DNA of 64,000 nucleotides from Areca catechu (GCA_021397845.1 CM038044.1:42642354-42706353); one strand, 5' to 3'. Counted from the first letter of the stretch, positions 1 to 10,936 are shown. The notes: generated by a model not told the origin, from the sequence alone. A program made the numbers and translations.

Positions 1-1215
1 GGAGCATCATATCATCCTCCATCTCCATCTTTGGCTGAATCCATGGATAAGCTGGAAATCCAAATTCAAGCCCTTATAGACCAAATGGCCCAGATGACTA
101 CCCAGATGACTCAGTTGACCTAGTCCAATACCCGAACCCATAATAGACTTGACCACTTAGTCAATAGGTTTGATCAGGTAGAGGACCATGTAGGGACCTT
201 AGAGAGAACCAATGGATCGCAGTCTGAACCAGATCCAGAGTCACCTCCCCATCCTAGGAGAACCCCTCACCATGATCCTTACTATGAGGCTGAACCTAGG
301 GGGACCCCAAACCATGATCCCTACTTTGAGGCTGAACCTAGGAGAGCCCATCGTCATGACCCAATCCCAGAGGTTCATCTAAGGAGACCTAATCAGGACT
401 TCATAGACCAGGAGGATAGAGCCTACAAGAACATAAGGTTAGAAGCCCCCACTTTTGATGGTTGTCATGATCCTAAGGTCTATATAGATTGGGAGGGAGA
501 GGTTGACCAGTACTTTGAGCAGTATGATATGTTTGAGGAGCGTAAGTTTAGGTTTGCTAAACTTAAGTTGGTCCGCGAGGCTAGGTTGTATTGGACGAGT
601 GTTGAGAGAACACTTAGACTAGGAGGTCATGATCCCATAGTCACCTAGAGGGCCATGAAGGCTAAGCTTAGAGGGAAATACGTTCCTACCTCATATCATT
701 ATGATTTATTAGATCAGTGGCAGCGATTGAATCAGGGTAGCAAGAGTGTAAATGAGTGCATCACCAAATTTGATGAGTATTCCATGCGATGTGACTTAAA
801 TGAGTCTGAGGATGTTGTCTTATCTAGGTTTAGGGCTGGCCTGAGAGATGATATTAAGAGGGAGCTCTACATGAGAGAGGTTAGGGACTTGGACCATGCC
901 TACCAGATTGCTAGGGATTATGAGCATTTCTAGAGAGTGCCCGTCTACCATAAACCTTAGCCCACTAGATACCCTAGTCAGTACCCAGGAGCTAGCCAGT
1001 CCCACCAGAGCTAACCCAGCCCTAACAGACCCAATCCGAGTCGACCCAATCTGAGTCACCCTGACCCAAGTCGACCCTAGCCTAGTACTCCTTTGACCCG
1101 TAGAGATGATAAAGGTAAATCTGTAGAGGTCCACAGGAGTACCAATCCCCAGAAGACCTGTTTTAAGTATAAAAAACCAGGCCATTTTGCTAGCCAATGC
1201 CCAGTTAGTGCCCAC
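1..1215 (+). pseudogene. gag: Element A gag (capsid and nucleocapsid), decayed
   Basis: This is structural protein coding sequence. The reading frame holds ATG at 43, where comparison shows an internal Met. An N-terminal Q/M-rich helix (about 43-120) is followed by proline/arginine-rich PRRTP-like repeats. The retrotransposon gag core runs about 440-930 and contains EAPTFDG, FRFAKLKL and ARLYW-type motifs. A zinc knuckle at about 1159-1200 has its second cysteine replaced by tyrosine (CFKY...GHFASQC), so it cannot coordinate zinc normally. In-frame stops at 121, 646, 931 and 958 are each explained by CAG-to-TAG, and 1012 is a TAA. The frame is lost at about 1212-1221. The family assignment is firm; the gene is dead. 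Confidence 0.88.
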
Positions 1216-1220
1216 ATATA

Positions 1221-1584
1221 GGTGAGCTAGAGGAAGAAGAACCTGAACCCATAGCTGAGCCTGAGGGAGAAATCTATGAGGCTGATGACTAGTTATTAGA
1301 TGAGTACGAAGGAGAAGAAGAGGAACCTGAGTCTGAGAACCTTTTAAGAGTGGTTAGGTGTATCTTGACCCAAACCCAAGCTAAGGAAGATTGGCATAGG
1401 ACTAACATCCTACAAATCTTTGTTAAGGTAGGGGGTAAGGTGCTTAAGATCATCATAGACAGTGGGAGTTGTGTTAATGCCGTCTTTGCTAGCACAATCA
1501 AATCTTTAGGGTTGACCACAGTTTTCCATCCTAGCCCTTACAAGGTTTTTTGGATAGATTTCACCTCCATCCAGATCAAGTCCA
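1221..1584 (+). pseudogene. Element A aspartic protease, N-terminal part, interrupted by element B
   Basis: A DEYEGEEEEPE acidic linker (with one in-frame TAG) is followed by VVRCILTQ and then the retropepsin region with the catalytic D-S-G-S motif at about 1456-1470. The frame is shifted relative to gag. The coding sequence stops at 1584, where the LTR of B begins. It resumes after 7908, where the sequence corresponds to the ILGRPWLF-type end of protease but with stops and a frame change. The linker motif matters because it also occurs in the chimeric ORFs of B and T, where the protease that should follow is missing. Confidence 0.8.
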
Positions 1585-3039
1585 TGATGGGGAACTAATA
1601 TGCATGTAATTTTTTTTATATGTTTTATATATGGGGTTGGGTGATTAATTCCCGAATTTCAGATTAAAATAAGTTATAGGGAATTTTATATGAATTTTAG
1701 AAGATCAGCATGCAGATTAGGACCTAGAAAAGTAGAAAAGAAGGATCGCCGGGGCTGAGAAGCCTCGGTTAGGGCAAGTTCTCCTACAATAAAACTACTG
1801 GAGGTAGAGGGGTGTACCTGACAACATCTGTGAAGATCGCAGCAAAAGGGTCTCTCGTTCCTCGACGGATGCGGCCTGGAAAATCGAGCCAAAGACCCGC
1901 GGATACCCGGCTTTCTGCTCGGTGATCCGATTGAGGCTTGGCTGGAGTCGTTGGATTCGTAGGAACTCGGGGACCTGCAAACGACCTGTCAGGGGTTAGA
2001 AAACTCACAAAGGAACAAGAAAACAAAGGAAAAACAGCAAGGGAAGGCTTCTTTTGGAGTGGGCGTCCAGGGATCTGAGATGCTTGTTGGTAGCAGGAAG
2101 ATGATTGCAGCACTGGGAAGAAGAACTCTCGCAAACCCCTTTATGCACACAGCAGGGTATCACACAACTCAATAGAAGAACTCAAGGTTTTCATTCATCA
2201 AAAATTCTCCTCATACAAGAGGCTAGGGTCCCTTAAATAGACCCTTAACCTTGGGCTCCAAGTAAGGGTACATAAGTCTTTACATAAGAATCCTTTTCCC
2301 TCTCAAACCCTAGCTAGAAAATAAGGAAATATTAGGTAGAAAAATCCCTAAAAATTCTCTTGACTTGGTCAACACTCCAAGGATGCCTAGGGGGGCGTGT
2401 TGGGCTTCTAGGAGCAGCAAGGGGCTGGCCCAAAGGGGCCCGGGTGCATGGGTTTGGGCCTCTGGAAGCTGGGGTGGCCTGGTAGCCAGGTAGCAGGAAT
2501 ATTCCCTGGTATCTTGCTTCTTAGGGGCTTGGGCTTGGCACCTGGGCTTGATTTCTTTGGGCTAGGATGTAGATGGACCTCTAAAATCATGGATGCCTTG
2601 GTATATGAATATATTTTGGCATCTGGAAGGGAATCTGGGCATCTGGAGGGCATCTGCAAGAAATCAGGGTTTTCTGAATTTTCCTCTTGGGGTCTTCAAA
2701 TCTTCAAGCTGGGTTGGACTTGTGCTATACTTCCATGTCTTCAATATAGTTGGACTTGGTCTTCACTTGTATGATATAGTCTTGAGTCTTCAGTATGCTT
2801 GGACAGGACTCAAAAAAATAAAATTAGCTCAACATGAGCTGACTAGCATTGGACTGAACTAGCTCAACATGAGCTGACTAGTACAGAACTGAAATAACAA
2901 CTAAAAATACTCAAATAACAACTAAAATGGACTCAGATGAGCTAAGCCCTTATTACAGATGGACTCATAAATTATTGATCAATTTACAGAGGGTTGAAAA
3001 AGCCTCTATCTTATTCTGGTGCCTCAGGTGTCCCCACCA
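1585..3039 (-). repeat. Element B 3' LTR
   Basis: This is the left copy of the 1455-bp LTR. On the + strand it begins TGATGGGGAAC and ends GTCCCCACCA; in element orientation it starts TGGTGGGGACACC and ends CCATCA. A TATA-like CTATTTAAG in element sense lies in the complement of about 2233-2241, a reasonable promoter position. The end of the chromodomain reading frame runs toward this LTR. Short ORFs inside it, including one of 108 residues repeated in the other LTR, have no recognisable domain. Confidence 0.93.
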
Positions 3040-3500
3040 ATTCTCCCGGGGTGGGAGGAACTCGACCCTGTCGAGTGAAGGTTATACTGGCTCACATATC
3101 TCTCGAGAAGGTCTGGGTTGAGGCGTTGCAAGTCCTCTCGAGAAATCCACGAATCGTCCGACTCTGGCCGGCCTTGCCATCGGACCAGGAAGCGTTGATA
3201 GTCATGGCCCTGGGTCGTGATGGCTTGATTGTCCAGGATACGCTCGATCCGTTCTCCTCTCTCAGGCTAAATTTGTTTGTGGACACTCTAGGTTAGGGTC
3301 ACTCACAATGAAAAGGAATAGGTCCAAAGGCCTCACTAGGTAGCGCTGCCGGTTCCCTATACTCAACCAGGTCTGTAATATTGAAGGTAGAACTAATGCC
3401 CAAATCCGAAGGCAAGTCTAACACCTAGGCATTTGATCCAACCTTCTCTATCACTTTAAAAGGTCCGGCTCTGCGAGCATGAAGCTTCTTTTAGGCCTAA
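3040..3500 (-). pseudogene. Element B integrase tail and chromodomain, decayed
   Basis: In one minus frame the sequence just inside the 3' LTR matches the chromodomain end seen in A, E and T (motifs YQRFLVRWQG and DDSWISRE). Upstream, at about 3300-3500, a region matches the integrase C-terminal KKLHAR.GPFKV segment and the DLVEY segment. These lie in different frames with stops, so no continuous protein is possible. The polypurine tract GGGAGAAT lies directly against the LTR at about 3040-3047, inside the former coding sequence. Bases 3501-3714 carry no recognisable coding and include a run of T at about 3531-3544. Decay here contrasts with the open chimeric ORF next to it. Confidence 0.78.
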
Positions 3501-3714
3501 GCCTAACCAAAATAAAATCCACTACATCAAATTTTTTTTTTTTTGATCCATCTTCGGGAATTAGCCAGTTATTTTAATATTAGTGTGAGTGGTGAACATG
3601 CTAGGCACATGCAGACTCCTAACAAGATGATGCAAAGGACTCAAACCTACACCTAACAGACTTGACTATGCATTCTTATAGAAGGAAATCTTATTGAACT
3701 CTTTGGATCTAAAC

Positions 3715-5523
3715 CTAAGAGATTATAGGTTCCCTAGGTTTGATCCTAGCTTGACATGCACATGAAAATTTACAGTGAACTCCTAGCAAATTCCAAAGAG
3801 TGTGCCAGAAGTAAGATGCAAACCTAACATGCGTGATGAATGCATGCAGTATGCTAATCTCAATTAAATGCAATCTAATAATCCTATAAATGCTGGAGGT
3901 GTCAGGAAAGGGCAGAAAATAGGAAGTGGGTTCAGAATTAGTTTGGTAAGGTAGAGAAAATGGTTCATGGTTAGTTGAATAAAGTAGGATAAAAGATGGG
4001 GTGTCAGGAACTAATCCTATACTAATGAGGTTAACCTTACGGGGTTGCGATATATCTATGGGATTTGTATAATGGAAGGATGGGTTATTAATCTCAGGGA
4101 AGAGGTCCTTAATGGGAACTATAGGAGGAGGCTCATCTTGAAGGTATAGATTCAAAGAGATCAGGTCCTTAATAAAATCTTCAGGTTCTTGTATTTTAGG
4201 ACTAGACTCTATAATTTGGCTCTCCTCTATGGTTTTCTCAGGTAAGGCTCTAGTAGCAGTACCTAGGTTCTCTTCCTCTATTTGTTCTTCCATTATAGCT
4301 TTAGGTTGGATATGGTCAAGGTCAACTAGCTCTGGGATGGTTTCTACCTGGGCATCTACTGGGTCAGCTAATTCTAGGTCTACTAAAGGTGTCTCCTCTT
4401 CTCCCTCATACTCATCCACTAGGCTCACATCAGCTTCATACACTTTCGCGTTAATGTAAGCCTTGTGAATCTTAGGAATGGTTGGAGAAGGTCGGCTAGC
4501 AAGAAATTGGTTAGGTTCTGGTCTCTGATTATGGGTACTACTCCTAGTAGGTTCAGGTTGTATAAGGGGTAGTGGCTCACTACTGGGTTCATATTTGGGG
4601 ATACTAATCCTATGGGGTTCAAGTTGACTAGGGGAAGCATGACTAGTACTAGGTTGATACTTAGGGGTTATGGGTTCTCTAGGCTCATAGGACAAGGGTG
4701 CAGATCTATGGGTCATGGGATTATAGGATCTGGGGTCATATGATTTTGGGTCAGCTTTATGATCAGGTTCTAAGGATGGATCAAGGTATGGGGTCCTCCT
4801 AAGGTTGGGCTCTCTATATGGGTCAGGATATTGGGTCCTCCTAGGATTGGACTCCCTATATGGGTCAGAATACTGGGTTCTCCTAGGGTTGGACTCCCTA
4901 TATAGGTCAGAATATTGGGTCCTCCTAGGGTTGGACTCCCTATATGGGTCAGAATATTGGGTGTTGGGTCTACTAGGCTCATAGGGTGTGGGTGCATAGG
5001 ATCTATGATCATGGGATCTAGAGTCATAGGATCTGGAGTCATAAGATCTATAGGTTGTAGGTATACTAGGCTTGTAGGGAGAGGGTAAATAGGATCTATC
5101 TTCTTGGTCTATAAAATCCTGATTGAGTCTTCTAGGACTAACCTTAGGGATTGGGTCATGACGATAGGTTCTCCTAGGTTCAGCCTCAAGGTATGGATCA
5201 GGGTTTGGGGTCCTCCTAGGTTGAGGATTGTAGTACGGGTCAGGATAAGGGGCTCTCCTAGGTTCGACCTCATGGTATAGATCAGGGTTTGGGGTCCTCC
5301 TAGGTTGAGGGGAGTCAGGATCTGGCTCAGACTGTGACCCATGGGTTTTTCTTGGGGTCCCTACCCGGACTTTTAACTGATCAAACCTATTGGCACGATG
5401 GTCAATTCTATCATTGGTTTGAATACGAGACTGAGTTAACTGGGTCATCTGGATAGTTATCTGGGCAATTTGATCAGCTAGGGCTTTTATTTGGGCTTGT
5501 AAATTTTCCATGGGTTCAGACAT
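3715..5523 (-). CDS. Element B chimeric gag-like/integrase-remnant protein, 602 aa
   Basis: This uninterrupted minus-strand ORF starts MSEPMENLQAQIKAL. Its N-terminal 50 residues form a Q/L-rich, probably coiled-coil helix homologous to the start of A's gag. Residues about 70-270 are a Pro/Arg/Tyr-rich tract with 14-residue repeats of the form YSDPYRESNPRRTQ. Near residue 372 comes the VYEADVSLVDEYEGEEE linker, which in A lies just before protease. About 190 residues of acidic, unrecognised sequence follow. The last about 38 residues contain FASYFWHTLWNLLG, a fragment of integrase core taken from between the second and third catalytic acids, so no catalysis is possible. The gag core and zinc knuckle are missing. 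T units encode a shorter protein with the same order of parts. An upstream MSTRSG-like start is separated from this one by a TAA. The function is unknown; a particle or helper-binding role is only a guess. Confidence 0.82.
   Translation of the reverse strand: MSEPMENLQAQIKALADQIAQITIQMTQLTQSRIQTNDRIDHRANRFDQLKVRVGTPRKTHGSQSEPDPDSPQPRRTPNPDLYHEVEPRRAPYPDPYYNPQPRRTPNPDPYLEAEPRRTYRHDPIPKVSPRRLNQDFIDQEDRSYLPSPYKPSIPTTYRSYDSRSYDSRSHDHRSYAPTPYEPSRPNTQYSDPYRESNPRRTQYSDLYRESNPRRTQYSDPYRESNPRRTQYPDPYREPNLRRTPYLDPSLEPDHKADPKSYDPRSYNPMTHRSAPLSYEPREPITPKYQPSTSHASPSQLEPHRISIPKYEPSSEPLPLIQPEPTRSSTHNQRPEPNQFLASRPSPTIPKIHKAYINAKVYEADVSLVDEYEGEEETPLVDLELADPVDAQVETIPELVDLDHIQPKAIMEEQIEEENLGTATRALPEKTIEESQIIESSPKIQEPEDFIKDLISLNLYLQDEPPPIVPIKDLFPEINNPSFHYTNPIDISQPRKVNLISIGLVPDTPSFILLYSTNHEPFSLPYQTNSEPTSYFLPFPDTSSIYRIIRLHLIEISILHAFITHVRFASYFWHTLWNLLGVHCKFSCACQARIKPREPIIS
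4795..4960 (-). repeat. 42-bp tandem repeat inside the element B ORF
   Basis: About four in-frame copies of a 42-bp unit (boundaries near 4807, 4849, 4891 and 4933) encode the 14-residue unit YSDPYRESNPRRTQ with small changes. The surrounding tract is built of related, looser PRRTP.PDPY units, as in A's gag. In-frame expansion that kept the ORF open is visible directly. Confidence 0.85.
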
Positions 5524-6448
5524 TTATGAAGGAGGTGGGTGATATGAAACTCCTGATCTAGTGCTCATGCAAGACTCGATCAGACCGACTATAGCTGACT
5601 AGACCTAAAGTCCAAACTAGATGCTCAATCAGGGTGGCAAACTAGCCTATAGTAACCCTGTACTCAGCCAGGCAGGTGTAAGGGGAGTGTTAGGTCCCTG
5701 ATTGCCAATCCTAGACACCAATCAGAGATTGGCCAGGTAGGCGGACCAGCACACAAGCCCTTCGGGATTGAATCCCTAAACCACCGTTCTAGACACTAAG
5801 CACAAGGCACATACAGGTTAACTTGACACAGTGATCTAACACTAGCCCGGACCCGACCAGTTGGTGTCCCTAGCCCACTAGGGCAAATTAAGTCTAATTA
5901 ATTTTAGGTTAAGGCTTGGGACTGAATGCAAGGGATGTGGTTTTGGGCTAAGGAGAGGTGATCAAATCCTCCCCCCATCTGATATAGCAAGAGTGCCCTT
6001 AAAAGTAAATTATGCAATGATGGCAGGCAGATGAGGATGCAAATTAGGGTTTAGATATTTTTTTTTGGTATTTTTGGAGAACATGTATTTTTTTTTTGGT
6101 ATTTTTTAAATAGAAGAAAACTTGCAAATCATGGCCTAATATACTGGAAATATACTAAAATTAAGAAATATGCAAAAACTCCTAAACAAAACCCTAAAAC
6201 TTCCAAACTTGTCTTGCTAAAAAAAACAGAGCCGAAAATTTGCAGGCCCTATTTCGGCTTTCATAAAATTCACAGGACATAATAAAATCTGTGAAAATTT
6301 TTAAAATTATTGTGAATTATGATAAATCCAGGAAAATAAATTTCAGAATTTTTGGAGTTTTTAACAGAGAGAAATAATTAAAATAACAGAGTATATACGG
6401 ACTGAAAAATTGCAGAAAACAAGCCCTAATCTAAGCTCTGATACCAAA
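5524..6448 (-). promoter_or_regulatory. Element B leader with initiator tRNA-Met primer-binding site (6435-6446)
   Basis: The complement of 6435-6446 is TGGTATCAGAGC, the standard plant initiator tRNA-Met primer site. It lies two bases from the inner end of the right-hand LTR, fixing this as the 5' end of a minus-strand element. The leader (5524-6434) is non-coding and AT-rich toward the LTR, with T runs near 6058 and 6089. Near 5560-5580 it contains an MSTRSG-type start that is out of use because of a TAA before the 602-residue ORF. Confidence 0.88.
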
Positions 6449-7903
6449 TGATGGGGAACTAATATGCATGCAATTTTTTTTATATGTTTTATATGTGGGG
6501 TTGGGTGATTAATTCCCGAATTTCAGATTAAAATAAGTTATAGGGAATTTTATATGAATTTTAGAAGATCAGCATGCAGATTAGGACCTAGAAAAGTAGA
6601 AAAGAAGGATCGCCGGGGCTGAGAAGCCTCGGTTAGGGCAAGTTCTCCTACAATAAAACTACTGGAGGTAGAGGGGTGTACCTGACAACATCTGTGAAGA
6701 TCGCAGCAAAAGGGTCTCTCGTTCATCGACGGATGCGGCCTGGAAAATCGAGCCAAAGACCCGCGGATACCCGGCTTTCTGCTCGGTGATCCGATTGAGG
6801 CTTGGCTGGAGTCGTTGGATTCGTAGGAACTCGGGGACCTGCAAACGACCTGTCAGGGGTTAGAAAACTCACAAAGGAACAAGAAAACAAAGGAAAAACA
6901 GCAAGGGAAGGCTTCTTTTGGAGTGGGTGTCCAGGGATCTGAGATGCTTGTTGGTAGCAGGAAGATGATTGCAGCACTGGGAAGAAGAACTCTCGCAAAC
7001 CCCTTTATGCACACAGCAGGGTATCACACAACTCAATAGAAGAACTCAAGGTTTTCATTCATCAAAAATTCTCCTCATACAAGAGGCTAGGGTCCCTTAA
7101 ATAGACCCTTAACCTTGGGCTCCAAGTAAGGGTACATAAGTCTTTACATAAGAATCCTTTTCCCTCTCAAACCCTAGCTAGAAAATAAGGAAATATTAGG
7201 TAGAAAAATCCCTAAAAATTCTCTTGACTTGGTCAACACTCCAAGGACGCCTAGGGGGGCGTGTTGGGCTTCTAGGAGCAGCAAGGGGCTGGCCCAAAGG
7301 GGCCCGGGTGCATGGGTTTGGGCCTCTGGAAGCTGGGGTGGCCTGGTAGCCAGGTAGCAGGAATATTCCCTGGTATCTTGCTTCTTAGGGGCTTGGGCTT
7401 GGCACCTGGGCTTGATTTCTTTGGGCTAGGATGTAGATGGACCTCTAAAATCATGGATGCCTTGGTATATGAATATATTTTGGCATCTGGAAGGGAATCT
7501 GGGCATCTGGAGGGCATCTGCAAGAAATCAGGGTTTTCTGAATTTTCCTCTTGGGGTCTTCAAATCTTCAAGCTGGGTTGGACTTGTGCTATACTTCCAT
7601 GTCTTCAATATAGTTGGACTTGGTCTTCACTTGTATGATATAGTCTTGAGTCTTCAGTATGCTTGGACAGGACTCAAAAAAATAAAATTAGCTCAACATG
7701 AGCTGACTAGCATTGGACTGAACTAGCTCAACATGAGCTGACTAGTACAGAACTGAAATAACAACTAAAAATACTCAAATAACAACTAAAATGGACTCAG
7801 ATGAGCTAAGCCCTTATTACAGATGGACTCATAAATTATTGATCAATTTACAGAGGGTTGAAAAAGCCTCTATCTTATTCTGGTGCCTCAGGTGTCCCCA
7901 CCA
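6449..7903 (-). repeat. Element B 5' LTR
   Basis: This is the right copy of the 1455-bp LTR, differing from the left copy at five positions, four of them transitions. On the + strand it ends CCCCACCA at 7903 and is followed by the GTCCA duplication. Promoter and start signals should lie in the complement; a CTATTTAAG TATA-like motif is conserved with the left copy. Confidence 0.93.
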
Positions 7904-9230
7904 GTCCAGGTGCCAAATCTTAGTTAAACTACAAACCTGACGTCATTCCCATGAAAGTAAGTAGTATCATTTTAAGTCAACCTTGGCTTTTTGATCATGA
8001 TGCAACCCTGTTTGGTTAAACCAATGTCTGTGCTTTTAGCCACCATGGGAATAAGTTTGTTATCCACCCAACTCCACCCAGTGACCTAGTCAAGAGAGGT
8101 TCTAGTAGTCTTAAGGACAAGAAACTAGGAGTTAATCTGATTAAGGCTAAGGAGTTAGAGAAAGAGATTGTTGAGAGTAACCCTATTTGGATCTTGACTA
8201 CCAAAGAAATACATGAGTTGATCCAAAAAAAACACCCTCCAGAAATTGTTGAGCCTCTTAAAGAATTTAAGGATGTCTTCCTTGATGATTTACCTGATCA
8301 ATTGCCATCCCTTAGAGATATCCAACATGCCATAGATCTCATCCCAGGAGCCACTTTACCAAACCTTCCTCACTATAGAATGAACCCTAGTAAGCATCAA
8401 GAATTACAGAAACAAGTGGAAGAATTACTTAGGAAAGGTTTCATTAGGGAGATCTTGAGTCCATGTGCAGTCCCTGCTCTACTGACCCCTAAAAAAGATG
8501 GTACCTGGAGGATGTGTGTAGACAGTAGAGCCATCAACAAGATAACTGTGAAGTATAGGTTTTCCATCCCCCGATTGGATGATATGCTAGATATGATGGC
8601 CGGTGCTAAAGTTTTCTCAAAGATAGACCTTAAGAGCGGCTATCATTAGGTTAGGATTAGACCTGGGGATGAGTGGAAGACCGCATTCAAGACTAAGGAT
8701 GGCCTGTTTGAGTGGGTTGTGATGCCTTTCGGACTTTCCAATGCACCAAGTATATTTATGAGGATTATGACCCAAGTCCTGAGAGAGTATATTGGAAAAT
8801 TTATTGTGGTCTATTTTGATGACATCTTGATTTGTAGCAGGACTAAAAATGACCACCTTAGTCACCTTAGACTAGTATGCCAGACCCTTAGGGAGAATAG
8901 CCTCTATGCCAACATTAAGAAATGTGAGTTCATGACATATAGGGTTATCTTCCTAGGTCTTGTTGTCACCCTTGAGGGAGTTTTTGCAGATCCTGAAAAA
9001 GTTAGGGCAATTGTTGAGTGGCCTGTACCCACTAGTATCCACGATGTGTATAGTTTCCATGGCCTAGCAACCTTTTACAAGAAATTTATTAGGGGTTTTA
9101 GCACAGTCGTCGCACCTATAACTGATTGCATTAGGAAGGATACATTTGAGTGGATCAAAGTAGCTGATTAGGCCTTCATAGAGCTTAAGGATAAGATGAC
9201 CCATGCACCCATTCTTAGATTACCTGATTT
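7904..9230 (+). pseudogene. pol: Element A protease end and reverse transcriptase, decayed
   Basis: After the GTCCA duplication the A coding sequence resumes with the end of protease and its linker (about 7930-8190, with frame breaks), then RT. Seen in RT: NLPHYRMNP, KKGF/RKGFIRE, CAVPALLTPKKDGTWRMCVD, the SKIDLKSGYH block, MPFGLSNAP and the catalytic YFDD at 8812-8823. The stop at 8647 is CAG-to-TAG after SGYH, and another TAG ends the block at about 9169. The motifs are those of Ty3/gypsy RT, close to the chromovirus style. The catalytic residues are kept but the gene cannot make full-length protein. Confidence 0.88.
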
Positions 9231-9600
9231 CTCTAAGGTGTTTGAGGTCACTTGCAATGCCTCGGGAGTAGGAATAGGTGGGTACTAAGTCAAGAAAATC
9301 ATCCTGTAACCTTCTTTAGTGAAAAGCTGAATGAGGTTAAACTTAAGTACTCTACTTATGACAATGAATTTTATACGGTAGTCTAGGCCGTTAGATATTG
9401 GAGACATTACTTACTACCACAGGAATTTATCTTATTTTCTGATCATGAGGCACTTCGGTTCCTAAACTCCCAAAAGAAACTCAACCCACGGTACAGTAAA
9501 TGGATCGAGTACATTCAGGCATACACCTTTGTCTTGAAACACCATGCCAGAACTGACAATAAGGTAGCAGACGCCCTTAGCCGTAGGTCTTTGCTTTTAG
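9231..9600 (+). pseudogene. Element A RNase H, decayed
   Basis: The domain starts with FEVTCNASGVGIGG, where the usual DAS motif reads NAS, so the first catalytic aspartate is changed. FFSEKLNEVKLKYSTYDNE carries the glutamate region and RYWRHYLL the middle. DHEALRFLNSQ comes next, and the block ends with HHARTDNKVADALSRR. There is a frame break near 9285 and a CAG-to-TAG stop at about 9386. The order after RT is normal for Ty3/gypsy. Confidence 0.82.
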
Positions 9601-10590
9601 GCTTAGTCAGCATCCAAGTCATAGGGTTTGATAGGTTAAAGGATGAATATGAAACCTGTCCAGACTTTGGTAATATTTACCAGACCCGTAGGCTAGGACC
9701 ATCCAATAACCATAGTGAGTATACCATTCAGGATGGCTACCTTTTCCAAAATAATAGACTCTTTATACTTAGAACTTCCCTTAGAGAATTCCTGATTTGG
9801 GAGACCCATGCTAGAGGTTTAGTTGGTCACTTTGGTAGAAATAGGACCATCTTAGCGATAGAAGACCAGTTCTTTTGGCCAGGTTTGAAAAGGCATGTTG
9901 CTCAGATTGTAGCCAGGTGTAGAACTTGTGTTGTTGCAAAGCAGTAGAAGCAAAACACTGGTCTCTACACACCTTTACCAGTGCCTGATCGTCCTTGGCA
10001 GGATCTTAGTATGGACTTCGTGTTAGGATTACCTAAGACCCAGAAGAGACATGATTCTATCTTTATAGTGGTCGATAGGTTCTCTAAGATGGCTCACTTC
10101 ATCCTATGTTCCCAAATCTTTGATGCATCTAGAATAGCCAAGCTTTTCCTAGACAATATAGGTAGACTCCATGGCCTACCCAAGACCATCATCTCTGATA
10201 GAAATGTTAGGTTCACCAGTTATTTCTAGAAAACTCTCTGGCACCTGTTAGGGACCAAGCTTATGTTTTCTATAGCATACCACCCCCAAATAGATGGCCA
10301 AACCGAAGTGGTGAATCATAGTCTAGGAAACCTCCTTAGATGCTTGGTAGGTGAACACATTGGAACTTGGGATCTATAGTTGCCTAGAGCAGAGTTTGCC
10401 TACAATAGCTCAATGAATAGGATATTAGGCAAGAGTCCATTTGAGATAGTCCATGGGTACAAGCCTAATTGCCCCATTGATCTGATTCCTTTACCTGTTC
10501 ATGCACGATTCTTAGAGTTTGCAGAATTATTTGCACAGCATATTAGAGACTTGCATAAGGACATTAGCCAAAAAACAAACCTAAGTAACG
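9601..10590 (+). pseudogene. Element A integrase, decayed
   Basis: This domain would splice cDNA into the genome. The zinc-binding HHCC region (HARGLVGHF ... CRTC) is at about 9810-9930. The catalytic core follows with MDFVLGLP (first D), ISDRNVRF (second D) and GQTEVVN (E), so all three acidic positions are present. Stops lie at about 9945, 10228 and 10378; those at 9945 and 10378 fit CAG-to-TAG and the one at 10228 fits TGG-to-TAG. The stretch FTSYF.KTLWHLLGTK at about 10213-10260 is the segment retained in the chimeric proteins of B and T. Confidence 0.88.
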
Positions 10591-10936
10591 AAACATATAA
10601 GAAACTGGCTAATTCTTGAAGAAGGGCCAAGGAATTTGATGTAGGGAATTCTATCATGATTAGGCTTAGACCTAAGTGGTTCCCACCCGGGACCATTAAG
10701 AAGCTTCATGCTCGCGGAGCCGGACCTTTTAAAGTGATAGAGAAGGTTGGACCAAATGCCTGTGTTAGATTTGCCTTCGAATTTGGGTATCAGTTCTACC
10801 TTCAATATCGCAGACCTGGTTGAGTACATGGAACCGGCAGCGATACCCAGTGAGGCCTTTGGACCTATTCCTTCCATTGAGAGTGACCCTAGCCCAGAGT
10901 GTCTACCAATTATTTGGCCTGAGAGAGGAGAACAGA
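10591..10936 (+). pseudogene. Element A integrase C-terminal domain, interrupted by element E
   Basis: RPKWFPPGTIKKLHARGAGP and the DLVEY segment give the conserved gypsy integrase tail (GPY/F-like region). A stop stands at about 10618, and a one- or two-base loss near 10760 changes frame. The sequence runs to GERGEQ and is cut at 10936 by the LTR of E. It continues after 27950 with the chromodomain. Confidence 0.85.

Larger units (their letters stand above)
1585..7903 (-). mobile_element. Element B: young non-autonomous chromovirus, complete with LTRs and target duplication
   Basis: The two LTRs are 1455 bp each (1585-3039 and 6449-7903) and start and end TG...CA. By eye they differ at only five positions, about 0.3 percent. 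The element is flanked by a 5-bp duplication GTCCA (1580-1584 and 7904-7908). The primer site lies next to the right LTR, so the element reads on the minus strand. The interior is only about 3.4 kb. It holds one 602-residue ORF and a decayed integrase-tail/chromodomain remnant, with no gag core, protease, RT, RNase H or catalytic integrase. It therefore moved using another element's enzymes. Its LTR is homologous to that of element A, in which it sits, so an A-like element is the natural helper; that is inference. At common plant substitution rates the insertion would be of the order of 0.1-0.2 million years old. Confidence 0.92.

Noticed and set aside
2448..2774. 108-residue ORF present in both B LTRs
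   Set aside because: Its identity reflects LTR identity of a young element. There is no recognisable motif, and it runs antisense to the element.
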